A stretch of 64,000 bases of DNA, from the NCBI RefSeq assembly GCF_900090325.1, contig NZ_FMHW01000002.1, forward strand, positions 3,224,001 through 3,288,000. The letters run 5' to 3'. Numbering within the stretch: the stretch's first letter is position 1; each line of letters begins with the position of its first letter. This stretch comes from Micromonospora pallida (GTDB taxonomy: Bacteria > Actinomycetota > Actinomycetes > Mycobacteriales > Micromonosporaceae). Below are positions 50,377 through 60,440 of this stretch, piece by piece. Made by a program: the position numbers and the translations under genes. Below the pieces are notes generated by a model that worked only from the letters and a program-made list of their open reading frames with translations, did not search any database and was not told the origin of the DNA.

Positions 50377-52811
50377 GACGGGTCCTGCCCGACCACGAGC
50401 CGCACCGACTCGCCCACGTCTCCGGCGGAGGCGCCGATCGCCAGCGCGAACTCACCGGGCTCGTACACCCATCCCCGGTCCCAGTGGGCGAATGTGCGCT
50501 TCGGAATACGGATGTGGACCTCGGCGCGCTCGCCGGGGTCGAGCCAGACCGGCGCGAAGCCGGCCAACCACCGGACCGGACGGTCGATCGCGGAGTCGGG
50601 ACGGGAGGCGTAGACCTGGACGACGTGCTTGCCCCGCCGCGCGCCGGTGTTCGTCACCGTCGTCGTAAGGAGGTGCTCGTCGGCCTCCGGCCGCACCGTC
50701 GGCGTCGTCGTCTCGAACGTCGTGTATCCGCGTCCCTCGCCGAACCAGAAGCGCGGGGTACGACCGGAGCGCAGCCAGGCGCGATAACCGACGTGGATCC
50801 CCTCGTCGTAGCGCAGGCGTCCCTCGTGCGGGGTGACGTTCCGGACCGGCAGATCCTCGAACTCGCGTGGCCAGGTGGTGGGGAGGCGACCACCGGGCTC
50901 GGCGGCCCCGCTCAGGATGTCGCCGAGCGCGTGCCCGTACTCCTGCCCGCCGAACCAGGTGAGCAGCACCGCGGCGGCGGCGTCCGCCCAGGGCAACAGC
51001 ACGGGCGAGCCCGAGTTGACGACCACCACCGTGCGCGGGTTCGCCGCGAGCACCCGCCGGGCCAGTTCGTCCTGGCGACCCGGCAGGTCGAGATCGGCGC
51101 GGTCGCGCCCCTCCGACTCGACCCTGCTGTTGGTTCCGACGACGAGCACGACCACGTCGGACTCGGCGGCCAGGATCTCCGCCTCGGCCAGGAGTTCGTC
51201 CGGATCGGACAGATCGGGGCCGAGGCCGAAGCCGGCGCTGAGCACGCCCCCGAGCGCGCCGTCGGCCGGCTCGTAGTCGAGCCGGAACTCGAGCGCGTAG
51301 GTTCGCCCTGCCTCCACTGATGTGCGGACGGTGCAGGTGGACGGCGACAGCAGCGAAGCGCCGAGGTCCTCACCGTCGGCCTGGGCCACCTGGTCCAGCA
51401 GGGTCTGCCCGTCTCGTACGAGTCGTCCGCGTCCGACGCCGGTGAAGCCGATCTCGACCTCGCCGGAGTCGGCGGGCGTCCACTCCGTGACGACCTCGAG
51501 CGTTCGCCCACGGCTGATCGGCGCGTCCCCGCCGAACCACACCCACGACGACGCGAAGCGGTCCTCGTCGACGAGGACCTCGCCGTCGGCTCCGAGGAGT
51601 CGCAGGCGCACACCCTGCTCGCCGGTACGCGGATTGCGCGTCTCCTCCAGCGGGATGTCGGTCAGGCCGTCCTGCACGACCGCGCCGAGGGCGTAGTCCA
51701 CCCGGGACCCGGGGAAGGCGGCGCGCACTCCGGCCAGCGGACTGACGACGCATTCCGGCAGGACGGTCGCGCTCCCGCCGCCCTGGAACCGGGCCACCCT
51801 GGCGTTGTAGCCGATGACGGCGATTCGTGCCGGCGCCGGGTCGAGCGGGAGGATCCCGTCGTTGGCGACGAGGACCGTTCCGGCGATCTCCGAATCCCGG
51901 GCGAAACGGATGCTGTCGACCGGCGCCACCGGCAGCGCCTGCGCGTCGCCGAGTGCCCCGACCCGCGCGGCGAGGCGGAGGATCCGTACCACCTTCCGGT
52001 CGATCGCCGACTCGTCGACCTCGCCGGCGCGTACCGCTTCCACGAGCGGGTCACCCCAGGGGCCTTCGGGTCCGGGCATCGCGAGATCCTGCGACGCGCG
52101 GGCCGCCGCGATCGAACGCACCCCCGTCCAGTCGCTCACGACGACTCCGTCGAAGCCCCACTCGCTGTTCAGCGGGGTCTCGAGCAGCTCGTGCTCGGAC
52201 GCGGTCACGCCGTTGACGGAGTTGTACGAGCTCATGACGGCCCACGCGTGTGCCTGCACGACCGCCGTCTCGAAGGCACGCAGATAGACCTCGCGCAGCG
52301 TCCGCTCGTCGACCTCGGCGCTGGCGGTGAACCGCTCGGTCTCGAAGTCGTTCGCGATGTAGTGCTTCGGTGTGGCGGCCACACCGAAGCGCTGCACCCC
52401 GTCGACGTATGCGGCGGCCAGTTCCGCGGTCAACAGCGGGTCCTCGCTGAACGCCTCGAAGTGACGCCCGGCCAGTGGCGAGCGATGCAGGTTGATCGTC
52501 GGCCCCAGGACGACGTCGACGCCCTTGCGGCGTGCTTCTGACGCCGACGCATGGCCGTACTCGGCGGCGACCATGCGGTCCCACGACGCGGAGAGGGCAC
52601 TCGCGGAGGGGAGGCTGACGGAGGGGGACCGCTCGTCCCACACGGGTCCCCGCACTCCGGAGGGGCCGTCCGAGAAGACGATCGACCGCAGGCCGATCGA
52701 GGTGACGGGCACCGTACTCCAGAAGTCCCGCCCGGTGAGCAGCGCCACCTTCTCTTCCAGAGTCAGTCGCCCCACCAGCTCGCGCAGTCCGCCGTCGTCG
52801 ATGGCCGTCAC
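50373..52811 (-). CDS. Glycoside hydrolase family 3 enzyme with PA14-like insert
   Basis: An 812-residue cytoplasmic GH3 enzyme without a signal peptide. The (beta/alpha)8 domain has FSDGPSGVRG, GVDVVLGPTINLHRSPLAGR, the KHYIANDFETER substrate loop and the nucleophile Asp in GVVVSDWTGV near residue 225. A PA14-like insert lies around 400-530 (GADGEVLVDEDRFASSWVWF). The second domain has GTNSRVESEGRDRADLDLPG, and a fibronectin-III-like domain ends it. Family members are beta-glucosidases, xylosidases or similar. GTG at 52811 overlaps the reductase stop as GTGA. An imported glycoside is the expected substrate. Confidence 0.9.
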   Translation of the reverse strand: MTAIDDGGLRELVGRLTLEEKVALLTGRDFWSTVPVTSIGLRSIVFSDGPSGVRGPVWDERSPSVSLPSASALSASWDRMVAAEYGHASASEARRKGVDVVLGPTINLHRSPLAGRHFEAFSEDPLLTAELAAAYVDGVQRFGVAATPKHYIANDFETERFTASAEVDERTLREVYLRAFETAVVQAHAWAVMSSYNSVNGVTASEHELLETPLNSEWGFDGVVVSDWTGVRSIAAARASQDLAMPGPEGPWGDPLVEAVRAGEVDESAIDRKVVRILRLAARVGALGDAQALPVAPVDSIRFARDSEIAGTVLVANDGILPLDPAPARIAVIGYNARVARFQGGGSATVLPECVVSPLAGVRAAFPGSRVDYALGAVVQDGLTDIPLEETRNPRTGEQGVRLRLLGADGEVLVDEDRFASSWVWFGGDAPISRGRTLEVVTEWTPADSGEVEIGFTGVGRGRLVRDGQTLLDQVAQADGEDLGASLLSPSTCTVRTSVEAGRTYALEFRLDYEPADGALGGVLSAGFGLGPDLSDPDELLAEAEILAAESDVVVLVVGTNSRVESEGRDRADLDLPGRQDELARRVLAANPRTVVVVNSGSPVLLPWADAAAAVLLTWFGGQEYGHALGDILSGAAEPGGRLPTTWPREFEDLPVRNVTPHEGRLRYDEGIHVGYRAWLRSGRTPRFWFGEGRGYTTFETTTPTVRPEADEHLLTTTVTNTGARRGKHVVQVYASRPDSAIDRPVRWLAGFAPVWLDPGERAEVHIRIPKRTFAHWDRGWVYEPGEFALAIGASAGDVGESVRLVVGQDPS

Positions 52812-53716
52812 GCGCCCTCGCCTTCCTCGTCGAGTTCGTTCGTACGGCCGGAGAGCCGTTCGACCTGCAACAGCAGCGCGGAGTGGTCGAGCGGACCCCC
52901 GCCCTGCGCCCGCAACGACGTGACCAGGTCGGCCACGTGCGAGGCGAGTGGGACGGCGACGCCGGCGGCGCGGGCGGCGTCCAGCACGATGCCCAGGTCC
53001 TTGTGGTGCAGGTCGACGCGGAAACCCGGAGCGAAGCGCCGGTTCAGCATGCCGGGCGCCTTGCGCTGGATGACGGTGCTTCCGGCAAGTCCCCCGCCGA
53101 GCACCTCGACGGCGGACTCCAGGTCGACGCCGTGGGCGGAGAGGAAGACGAGCGCCTCGGCCAGCAGTTCGATGTTCCCGGCCACGATGAGCTGGTTCGC
53201 CGCCTTGACCGTCTGTCCGGCACCGGCGGGTCCCACGTGCACGACGGTCGAGCCGACGGCGTTGAGCACCGGTTGCGCGGCCGCGAAGTCCGCCGCGTCC
53301 CCGCCGACCATGACCGAGAGGGTGCCCTCGATGGCGCCGGCTTCCCCGCCGCTGACCGGCGCGTCCAGCGCACGCAGTCCGCGTGCCCGAGCCGCGTCGG
53401 CGATGGTGCGACTGACCTCCGGGCGGATCGTGCTCGCGTCGATGAGCAGGGTGCCCGGCGCGGCGTTCGCCAGAACACCGCCGTCGCCGAGCACGACCGC
53501 CTCGACGTCGGGACTGTCGGGCAGCATGGTCACCACGATGTCCACACCGCGTACCGCTTCGGCGACGGTCGCCGCTGCGCGCCCGCCCCGCTCCACCAAC
53601 TGCCGCACCTTCCCGGATGAGCGGTTGTAGCCGATGACGTCGAAGCCGGCGGTGACGAGGTTCGCCGCCATCGGCGCCCCCATCACCCCCAGCCCGATGA
53701 ATCCGATGCTGGTCAC
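52808..53716 (-). CDS. Tartronate-semialdehyde reductase / 3-hydroxyisobutyrate dehydrogenase family
   Basis: A 302-residue beta-hydroxyacid dehydrogenase. The N-terminal fold has SIGFIGLGVMGAPMAANL, then the substrate motif DAPVSGGEAGAIEGTLSVMVGG and the catalytic Lys in GQTVKAANQLIVAGNIE. These features fit GarR/GlxR, which reduces tartronate semialdehyde to D-glycerate. The neighbouring hydroxypyruvate isomerase and glycerate kinase support this. GTG at 53716 overlaps the previous stop as GTGA; an ATG five codons earlier is also possible. Confidence 0.88.
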   Translation of the reverse strand: MTSIGFIGLGVMGAPMAANLVTAGFDVIGYNRSSGKVRQLVERGGRAAATVAEAVRGVDIVVTMLPDSPDVEAVVLGDGGVLANAAPGTLLIDASTIRPEVSRTIADAARARGLRALDAPVSGGEAGAIEGTLSVMVGGDAADFAAAQPVLNAVGSTVVHVGPAGAGQTVKAANQLIVAGNIELLAEALVFLSAHGVDLESAVEVLGGGLAGSTVIQRKAPGMLNRRFAPGFRVDLHHKDLGIVLDAARAAGVAVPLASHVADLVTSLRAQGGGPLDHSALLLQVERLSGRTNELDEEGEGA

Positions 53717-54564
53717 GCCAGCTCCTTCCATGAGTGGACGTCGACGTGGGCGAAGGGGTCGGCCGAGGGGTCCGCGTACTCCAGGGCGACCCAGCCGTCG
53801 TAGCCGAGCTGCCGGAGTAGCCGCACCCACTCGGCGAGCGGAAGGTCGCCCGTGCCCGGCGCCCCGCGTCCCGGCGCGTCGGCGATCTGTACGTGGGCGG
53901 CGTCCGCGCCGAAGGTGGCGATCGCGGCAGCCACGTCGTCGCCGTTGGTCGCCAGGTGGTAGAGGTCGAGCAGGATGCCGAGATTGCGTGGCCCGCCGTC
54001 GGCCGCGACCCGGGCGACGACGCGGGCCGCATCCTCCGCGGTCTTGATCGGGTACGCGGGTGCGCCGCTGACCGGCTCGATCATGAGCACTCCGCCGACG
54101 GCGTCGAAGATCGGCGCGATCCGTCGCAGCGTCCGTTCGGCGATCGCGTCCTGCCGGTCCGGCCTCGTGCCGTCCTGTCGGTTGCCGTACAGCACGTTGA
54201 ACCGCCGGGTGCCCAGGCGTTCGGCGATCGCGCGCGCCACCTGGGCACTCGCGAGCAGCTCGTCCTCGCGTCCCGGCCAGGACAGGATGCCGCGGTCGCC
54301 CCCGGCCATGTCGCCGGCGAAGAGGTTCAACCCGACGAGCGCCAGACCGGCGCGTTCGATCTCGCTCGCGAACGCGTCCACCTCCGTCGCCGCCGGGTCC
54401 GCGGTGGGGAACGGCCACCAGAACTCCACCGCCGGGAATCCCGCCTCGCGGACGAGTCGCAGCCGCTCCGGGATCGGCAGTTCCTTCATGAGGATCGAGC
54501 AGTTGACGGCGAGGGTTCGGCTTCCGCCGGCCGGCCGGGCCTCCGGTCTGTTGAGCATGGACAT
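53713..54564 (-). CDS. Hydroxypyruvate isomerase-like TIM-barrel enzyme
   Basis: A 283-residue Hyi-type protein, first gene of the leftward operon. The opening LAVNCSILMKELPIPERLRLVREAGFPAVEFWWP is characteristic. Metal ligands are Glu in LMIEPVSG, Asp in ILLDLYHL, His in DAAHVQIAD and Glu in WVALEYADP. Hyi interconverts hydroxypyruvate and tartronate semialdehyde, which fits the next gene. Hyi-like proteins also include 3-oxo-isoapionate decarboxylase of apiose catabolism, so that role is not excluded. ATG at 54564; an ATG two codons later is possible. Confidence 0.85.
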   Translation of the reverse strand: MSMLNRPEARPAGGSRTLAVNCSILMKELPIPERLRLVREAGFPAVEFWWPFPTADPAATEVDAFASEIERAGLALVGLNLFAGDMAGGDRGILSWPGREDELLASAQVARAIAERLGTRRFNVLYGNRQDGTRPDRQDAIAERTLRRIAPIFDAVGGVLMIEPVSGAPAYPIKTAEDAARVVARVAADGGPRNLGILLDLYHLATNGDDVAAAIATFGADAAHVQIADAPGRGAPGTGDLPLAEWVRLLRQLGYDGWVALEYADPSADPFAHVDVHSWKELA

Positions 54565-54810
54565 CCGTTCTTCGTCGAGGGGGTCGGACGGCGCGATCCA
54601 CCGCGACCACGGCGCGATTGCCAGACAATATACGTTGCCTGGCAGATGAGCCATGGCCACCCTTCCACTTCCTTCCGAATTATGGAAGAGTATTTCCGTG
54701 TAGCGGACGAGCTGCCCGGCGGGCTGGGCGACTGGTCGCGCGCGTCATGGCCAGCGCAGCCCGACGGCACTCGCAACCCCGGCACCGTCTCGGCACCCGA
54801 AGGAGACCTC
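54565..54810. promoter_or_regulatory. Central divergent promoter/operator region
   Basis: This 246-bp region drives both halves of the catabolic locus. Three signals stand out: TGCCAG and CTGGCA (54619-54624, 54639-54644), an inverted pair 14 bp apart; inside it CAGACAAT (54622-54629), which recurs before the GntR gene; and GGAA-GAGTAT-TTCC (54684-54697), a palindrome of IclR-site style. Both regulators of the locus could bind here. A GAAGGAG ribosome site precedes 54811. Confidence 0.5.
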
Positions 54811-55239
54811 ATGAGCACGCACACCCTGGTGGCCACCATCACGTATGAAACGGCGGCACGGACCGTGTCCGCCGCGATCGACGCGGCGGAACGGGTGGGC
54901 GTGCGCGCGGTCGTGACCGTCGTCGACCCGTCGATGGCGCTGGTGGCGTTCGGGCGGGCCGACGGTGCCACGCCGCACAGCGTCGAGACCAGTAGGCGCA
55001 AGGCGATGACCGCAGCGTCCACCCGCAGACCCACGGCGGCGATGGCGCCGGACCTGGCGGTCGCGCTCGAACACGGCAGCGGGGGCCTGCTCACCAGCAT
55101 CAAGGGCGGTGTGCCGGTGGTCTTCGACGGCGTCCACGTAGGCGGTCTCGGAGTCGCCGGAGGGCGACCCGACGAGGACGCCCGGATCGCGGCGACCGTG
55201 CTGGCGGAGATCGGCGCCGACGCGGAGCCGGCGCGATGA
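54811..55239 (+). CDS. GlcG/HbpS-family heme-binding-like protein
   Basis: A 142-residue GlcG/HbpS protein: [52 protein letters not shown] and [21 protein letters not shown]. coli GlcG belongs to the glycolate operon. The family forms octamers and may bind heme or small aldehydes, but its role is unsettled. Here it precedes malate synthase G, overlapping by 4 bp, which parallels the glc operon and links the locus to glycolate/glyoxylate. Confidence 0.88.
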   Translation: MSTHTLVATITYETAARTVSAAIDAAERVGVRAVVTVVDPSMALVAFGRADGATPHSVETSRRKAMTAASTRRPTAAMAPDLAVALEHGSGGLLTSIKGGVPVVFDGVHVGGLGVAGGRPDEDARIAATVLAEIGADAEPAR

Positions 55240-57431
55240 GCGGCGAGCGGGTGAACCGCGCCGCCCTCGACGTCTCCGCCGCGCTCGCGTCCTTCGTCGA
55301 GGACGAGGCACTCGCGGACACCGGCCTCGACGCCGACCGCTTCTGGCAGGGCGTGGCCGACCTCGTCCACGACCTCACCCCCGCCAACCGTGAACTGCTC
55401 GCGGTACGCGACCAGCTCCAGACGCAGATCGACGCGTACCACCGCGCCAACCCCGGTCAGCCCGACCCCGCGCACTACCGGCGCTTCCTGGAGGAGATCG
55501 GCTATCTCCTCCCCGAGCCCGGCTCGGTCTCGATCGCCACCGAGCGGGTGGATGACGAGATCGCGAGGACGGCCGGGCCCCAGCTGGTCGTTCCGCTCCT
55601 CAATGCCAGGTTCGCCGTCAACGCGGCCAACGCGCGCTGGGGGTCGCTTTACGACGCGCTCTACGGCACGGACGTGATCCCGGACGATGGCGAGACCCGT
55701 CGCGGCACGGAGTACAACCCGGCGCGGGGTGCGGAGGTGGTGCGACGCGGCCGCCGGCTACTGGACGACATCGCCCCGCTCGCCGACGGGTCGCACCAGG
55801 CCGCGACGGCGTATCACGTCGCCGACGGCGCGCTGTCGGTGCGACTCGTCCCGGGCGGCGAGACGTCCCTCGTCGACCCGGCCGCGTTCGTCGGTCACAC
55901 CGGCTCCCCCGATGCTCCCGACAGCATCCTGCTCGTGCATCACGGTCTGCACGTCGAGATCGTCATCGACCGCGGCCACGTCGTCGGCCGGACGGACGCA
56001 GCGGGCATCGCGGACATCGTCCTGGAATCCGCGGTCACGACGATCATGGACCTCGAGGACTCGGTGGCGGCCGTCGACGCCGCCGACAAGGTGCTCGGTT
56101 ACCGCAACTGGCTCGAACTGATGCGGGGCACCCTGAGCGAGGAGGTCACGAAGAACGGCGAGACCTTCCTGCGGACGATGGACGCCGACCGCAGCTACGT
56201 CGCACCCGACGGTTCCCCGCTCGTCCTGCCGGGACGGTCGCTCCTCCTGGTGCGCAACGTGGGTCACCTCATGACGACGGACGCCGTACGTGATCGCGAC
56301 GGGACCGATGTCTTCGAAGGAATGCTGGACGCGGTGATGACCGCGCTGGGCGCACTCGCCGACCTGCGCGGCGCGCGGGCGGGTGCCAACTCCCGCGCCG
56401 GATCGATCTACATCGTGAAACCCAAGATGCACGGCCCGGCCGAGGTGGCGTTCGCGGTCGAGCTGTTCAGCCGCGTGGAGCAGATCCTCGACCTCCCGCC
56501 GAACACCCTCAAGTTGGGCCTCATGGATGAGGAACGGCGCACGACAGTGAACCTCCGGGCCTGCGTCGAGGCTGCGCGCGAGCGCCTCGTGTTCATCAAC
56601 ACGGGCTTTCTCGACCGGACCGGCGACGAGATCCACACCTCGCTGCACGCGGGTGTGATGGTGCCCAAGGGGTCGATGCGCGAGCAACCCTTCCTCCAGG
56701 CGTACGAGCGCGCGAACGTCGACGCGGGGCTCAGCGCGGGGATGCTGCGCCACGGTCAGATCGGCAAGGGCATGTGGGCCATGCCCGACCTCATGCGCGA
56801 CATGCTCGAACAGAAGATCGCCCATGTGCGTGCCGGAGCCACGACGGCATGGGTGCCCTCGCCCACCGCCGCCACCCTGCACGCGCTCCACTACCACGCA
56901 GTGGACGCGTTCGCCGTCGGCGACGAACTCACGCGACGTGAGCCCCAGCCGGTCGACGACGTGCTCACCATCCCGCTGGCCGTCGCGCCGCTGTCGCGCG
57001 ACGTCGTCGCCGGCGAACTCGACAACAACGTCCAGTCGATCCTGGGCTACGTGGTCCGGTGGATCGACCAGGGAATCGGGTGCTCGAAGGTTCCCGACAT
57101 CCACGGCACCGCCCTGATGGAGGACCGCGCCACCCTGCGCATCTCGAGTCAGCTACTCGCGAACTGGCTCGCGCACGGCGTGATCACGCCTGCGGACGTC
57201 GACGAGAGCCTGGGCCGGCTGGCGTCCGTCGTCGACGGGCAGAACTCCGCGGACCCGCGCTACGAAACCCTGGTCACCCCCACCGGTCCGGGCCTTGCCT
57301 ATCAGGCTGCCCGGCACCTGATCCTCGACGGCGCCGAACAACCGAACGGCTACACCGAGCCGCTGCTGCACGCCATCCGTCGGCGCCGGAAGGCGCTGAA
57401 CGCCGTCCAGGCGCCGACGCGGATCGGCTGA
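55236..57431 (+). CDS. glcB: Malate synthase G
   Basis: A 731-residue malate synthase, the single-chain G form (usually about 720-740 residues). It condenses glyoxylate with acetyl-CoA to malate. Landmarks: [55 protein letters not shown] and the C-terminal domain with [22 protein letters not shown] and the flanking catalytic residues. ATG at 55236 overlaps the previous stop as ATGA. Its presence means the catabolic locus yields glyoxylate. Confidence 0.94.
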   Translation: MSGERVNRAALDVSAALASFVEDEALADTGLDADRFWQGVADLVHDLTPANRELLAVRDQLQTQIDAYHRANPGQPDPAHYRRFLEEIGYLLPEPGSVSIATERVDDEIARTAGPQLVVPLLNARFAVNAANARWGSLYDALYGTDVIPDDGETRRGTEYNPARGAEVVRRGRRLLDDIAPLADGSHQAATAYHVADGALSVRLVPGGETSLVDPAAFVGHTGSPDAPDSILLVHHGLHVEIVIDRGHVVGRTDAAGIADIVLESAVTTIMDLEDSVAAVDAADKVLGYRNWLELMRGTLSEEVTKNGETFLRTMDADRSYVAPDGSPLVLPGRSLLLVRNVGHLMTTDAVRDRDGTDVFEGMLDAVMTALGALADLRGARAGANSRAGSIYIVKPKMHGPAEVAFAVELFSRVEQILDLPPNTLKLGLMDEERRTTVNLRACVEAARERLVFINTGFLDRTGDEIHTSLHAGVMVPKGSMREQPFLQAYERANVDAGLSAGMLRHGQIGKGMWAMPDLMRDMLEQKIAHVRAGATTAWVPSPTAATLHALHYHAVDAFAVGDELTRREPQPVDDVLTIPLAVAPLSRDVVAGELDNNVQSILGYVVRWIDQGIGCSKVPDIHGTALMEDRATLRISSQLLANWLAHGVITPADVDESLGRLASVVDGQNSADPRYETLVTPTGPGLAYQAARHLILDGAEQPNGYTEPLLHAIRRRRKALNAVQAPTRIG

Positions 57432-57435
57432 CCCC

Positions 57436-59634
57436 ATGACGATCGGAGCACAAGAGTTGACATCAACCCTGCGACTGGCCGGCCTGACCCGGTTCGGTCA
57501 GGTCAACCTCACCGAGGACGACGTGCGACTCGTCGACGTGGGGTTCTGGACGGACATCTGGCAGCGCGCCCACCTACAGGCGGTGCTGCTGAACTGTGGG
57601 GGGATCATGGCCTATCACCCCACCCGTCTGCCCGGGCACCCCGTCGCCACCGGTGTCGACGAGCGCGACCTCTTCGGTGAGCTGGTCGGTGCGGCACGTG
57701 GACTCGGCATCGAGGTCGTGGGGCGACTGGATGTCGGCGTGGTGGACCAGCGGTTCCGTGACCTGCATCCCGAATGGATGATGGTCGACGCCGAAGGCCG
57801 ATCCCGCACGCTCAACGACGTCACGGGCGGCAACTGGGGCCAACCCGGAGGCCATCGCCTCGAGAACGAGATGTACTACACCTGCATCAACTCCGGCCTG
57901 TTCACGGAGTACCTGCCGGCGCTGCTGAGCGAGGTCGCCGAGAGCTACGACATCGCCGGGTTCTTCACGAACGGCTTCCCGACCGTCGCGCTCGCCACGC
58001 CGTCCACCCGGATGGTGTGCCACTGCGCCCGGTGCCGGGAGCTGTGGGCCTCGTTCAGTGGCCACGACGAGTTCCCGACGGCGGACGATCCCGCGAGCCC
58101 GGTGTTCCGTGAGTACGTCCGGTTCCTCCAGGCGGCCTCCCTCGAGCGCCTCCGTGAGCTGCGTGCCCACACCCGGAGTCTCGCCCCGGGACTGTCGTTC
58201 ACCACGTCCGCGATCCCTTCGCTCAGCGGCGGGCTGCCCTGGACGGAATGGGTGGCCGAGCTCGATCTGCTCGCGTGCGACAACCAGGACCGGTCGAGCG
58301 ACTACGGGCGGTCGGCGCCGTCGCACAGTCTGTGGGAGGTCGGCCTCAGCTCCGAGGTGCTCCGATCCGTCTCCGCCGGCAGGCCCGCCCTGCGCGTGCA
58401 GTCGACCGCTCGACTGCGCGGGGGCGGGCGGCACTCGTCGAAGGAGCCGGCCGAGCTGCGGCTCCAGATGGCGGAGGCGCTGGCCCACGGGGAGTTGCCG
58501 GTCTGGCACGCGGTCTCGGGAAAGCAGTACAGCAGACGGTGGATCGACGGGGTGGTCGAGTTCGACGCCTGGCTCGCCGGAGCGGCCGACGCGGTCACCG
58601 GTCGCCGCTCGTTGGCCGACGTCGGAGTGGTCTGGTCGCAGGCGAGCACCTGGGTGCAGGACTGGGGCGTCGCGCTGCCCGGTCCCGCCTTCGCCCACGC
58701 GGTCAGCGGTTGGCATCTCGCGCTGTCGCGCCGTCGCCTGCCCGCGCAGCTGATCCTCGCCGACGGCACGGAATCGTTCGAGCAGGTCGCCACCCTCGTG
58801 TTGCCCAGCGCTCTCGTCCTGGACGCCGGTGCCGTGGAGCGGATCACGGCGTTCGCCGCCGCTGGCGGAGGACTGATCGTCTGCGGCACCGCGGGCATGA
58901 CCGACCAGTGGGGCGTACCGCATGACGGCGATCCGATCGCCGCGCTGGTCGGCGTCGATCGTCGACCACCCGCCGCCGATGGCTACGACCTGGTTTCCTA
59001 CCTGCACGTCGGCACGGATCCTCTCGTGAAGCGACTGCTTCCCGAACTCGAGGAGGACGAACTCGTCGTCGGCGGGAACTGGCTGGTGCCCTTCACCACG
59101 GCCGCGCGAACCGGTCTCGTGTGGAATCGATCGGAGCACATGATCCCCACCCACGCGGCCGGTCTTCCGCCCGCGAGTACGCAGCCGACGCTCGCGTTGA
59201 GCGAGCCGAAGGGACGTCGCGTCTTCCTCGCCACCGACCTCGACGCCCGGTACTTCGTACACCGGGCCGGCGACCACCGCGACGTCCTCGCGGGGATCGC
59301 CGAATGGACCCTCGATCCCTCCGGGCCCTCCGTCGTGGTGCGCGGTGACGGACGCGTCGACGTGCGTAGCTGGTACACGCCGACCGGAATCGCGATCGCC
59401 GTCGTGAACCTCGACAACCCCGGCGCGAACGACGAGCCCGTCGAGTCGTTCCGGCCGACCGGGCCGCTGAGCGTCCGGGTGCCGGGAGTCGACCGCGCCC
59501 GCGTGGGCCTGCGCCGGCAGGGCGCGGACGTCGAGGTCGTACCCGGCGGTGACGGGGTGACCTTCACGATCGACACGGTGGTGGACTTCGAACTCGCCAC
59601 CATCGAGACCGTCTCGTCCGGGGAGGACGCATGA
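57436..59634 (+). CDS. GHL6-like / beta-galactosidase-trimerisation-type putative glycosidase, copy 1
   Basis: A 732-residue cytoplasmic protein. The first 380 residues form a TIM barrel of the GHL6 type (hypothetical glycosyl hydrolase 6): LLNCGGIMAYHPTRLPGHP, GIEVVGRLDVGVVDQRFRDLHPEW and the CxxC site VCHCARCRELW. A Rossmann-like domain follows (DVGVVWSQASTWVQ, VATLVLPSALVLDAGAV, GGGLIVCGTAG), as in the trimerisation domain of GH42 enzymes, with a beta-rich end. No member of this group has a function I can name. It is followed by an alpha/beta hydrolase, overlapping by 4 bp, exactly as for the second copy at 62029. Confidence 0.8.
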   Translation: MTIGAQELTSTLRLAGLTRFGQVNLTEDDVRLVDVGFWTDIWQRAHLQAVLLNCGGIMAYHPTRLPGHPVATGVDERDLFGELVGAARGLGIEVVGRLDVGVVDQRFRDLHPEWMMVDAEGRSRTLNDVTGGNWGQPGGHRLENEMYYTCINSGLFTEYLPALLSEVAESYDIAGFFTNGFPTVALATPSTRMVCHCARCRELWASFSGHDEFPTADDPASPVFREYVRFLQAASLERLRELRAHTRSLAPGLSFTTSAIPSLSGGLPWTEWVAELDLLACDNQDRSSDYGRSAPSHSLWEVGLSSEVLRSVSAGRPALRVQSTARLRGGGRHSSKEPAELRLQMAEALAHGELPVWHAVSGKQYSRRWIDGVVEFDAWLAGAADAVTGRRSLADVGVVWSQASTWVQDWGVALPGPAFAHAVSGWHLALSRRRLPAQLILADGTESFEQVATLVLPSALVLDAGAVERITAFAAAGGGLIVCGTAGMTDQWGVPHDGDPIAALVGVDRRPPAADGYDLVSYLHVGTDPLVKRLLPELEEDELVVGGNWLVPFTTAARTGLVWNRSEHMIPTHAAGLPPASTQPTLALSEPKGRRVFLATDLDARYFVHRAGDHRDVLAGIAEWTLDPSGPSVVVRGDGRVDVRSWYTPTGIAIAVVNLDNPGANDEPVESFRPTGPLSVRVPGVDRARVGLRRQGADVEVVPGGDGVTFTIDTVVDFELATIETVSSGEDA

Positions 59635-60395
59635 CCGCGGCGCGTTGGACCGAGACCGGAGGATCGGCTGGTCGGGACGTCATCCTGCTCTGCAATCCAC
59701 TGGGAGCCGCCCTGGAAGTCTGGGACCCCATGGTCGGGAGCCTGCGACGGCAGCATCGGGTCGTCCGGTACGACTCGCCGGGTCACGGTGGTTCGCCCCT
59801 CGCGGACGGGATCGACATCCGGTCGCTGACCGAGGTCGCCGTCGGCGTCCTGGACGCGGCCGGGGCCGAGCGGGCGCACGTGGTGGGCCTCTCGCTCGGC
59901 GGAATGGTCGGCCTGTCGCTGGCCGCCGTCCATCCGTCGAGGGTCGTCTCGCTCTCGGTCGTCTGCAGCGCGGCGTACTTCCCCGACAAGGAACTGTGGC
60001 GTCAGCGGGCGGCGCTCGCGCGGTCCGGCGGGATGGCGGAGTTGGCGGACGGCTCGCTGTCGCGATGGTTCACGCCGGCCTGGGCGGAGCGGAACCCCGC
60101 GGTCATCGACGACGCGCGGGCGATGTTTCTGGCAACCGATCCGGAGGGGTACGCGCGTACGGCGGAGGCCCTGGGGGCGCTCGATCTGCGGCCAGCGCTC
60201 GGCTCGGTGGGGTGTCCGACCCTGGTGGTGGCGGGTGATGTGGATCCGTCGACTCCGCCGGCCATGCTACGGGAGATCGCCGACGGTGTCCCCGACGCGC
60301 GGTACGAGGAGCTGGCCGGCGCACATTGGCTACCCGTGGAGCAGTCGCAGGCGCTCGGTGCGCTCGTGCTGCCGTTCATCGAGGCCGCCCACTGA
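59631..60395 (+). CDS. Alpha/beta hydrolase, enol-lactonase-like, copy 1
   Basis: A 254-residue alpha/beta hydrolase of the PcaD (3-oxoadipate enol-lactonase) type. Triad: Ser in VVGLSLGGMVG near residue 86, Asp in VVAGDVDPSTPP, and His in AGAHWLPVEQ. The opening VILLCNPLGAALEVWDPMV is PcaD-like. ATG at 59631 overlaps the GHL6 stop. No aromatic-degradation genes adjoin it, so a sugar-lactone or ester substrate released by the GHL6 enzyme is more likely. Confidence 0.85.
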   Translation: MTAARWTETGGSAGRDVILLCNPLGAALEVWDPMVGSLRRQHRVVRYDSPGHGGSPLADGIDIRSLTEVAVGVLDAAGAERAHVVGLSLGGMVGLSLAAVHPSRVVSLSVVCSAAYFPDKELWRQRAALARSGGMAELADGSLSRWFTPAWAERNPAVIDDARAMFLATDPEGYARTAEALGALDLRPALGSVGCPTLVVAGDVDPSTPPAMLREIADGVPDARYEELAGAHWLPVEQSQALGALVLPFIEAAH

Positions 60396-60402
60396 CGCTC
60401 GT

Positions 60403-60440
60403 CAGACAATCTTACAATCCATGGCATACTGTTGGGTATG
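60403..60440 (+). promoter_or_regulatory. Operator-like sites before the GntR gene
   Basis: CAGACAAT (60403-60410) recurs from the central divergent promoter. It overlaps a direct repeat ACAATC-TT-ACAATC (60406-60419). CATAC-TGTTGG-GTATG (60425-60440) is an inverted repeat covering the start codon. Likely self-regulation by the GntR protein. Confidence 0.45.

Noticed and set aside
50373..54032. A 1219-residue reading of the GH3 gene extended upstream
   Set aside because: The extra 400 residues are shadow sequence over the reductase and isomerase genes; the GTGA overlap at 52811 marks the true start.
57436..59634. Classical GH42 beta-galactosidase
   Set aside because: Only the trimerisation-like domain resembles GH42; the barrel motifs are of GHL6 type.
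59631..60395. pcaD in a protocatechuate pathway
   Set aside because: No pcaG, pcaH, pcaB or other aromatic genes are present; the context is sugar-acid metabolism.
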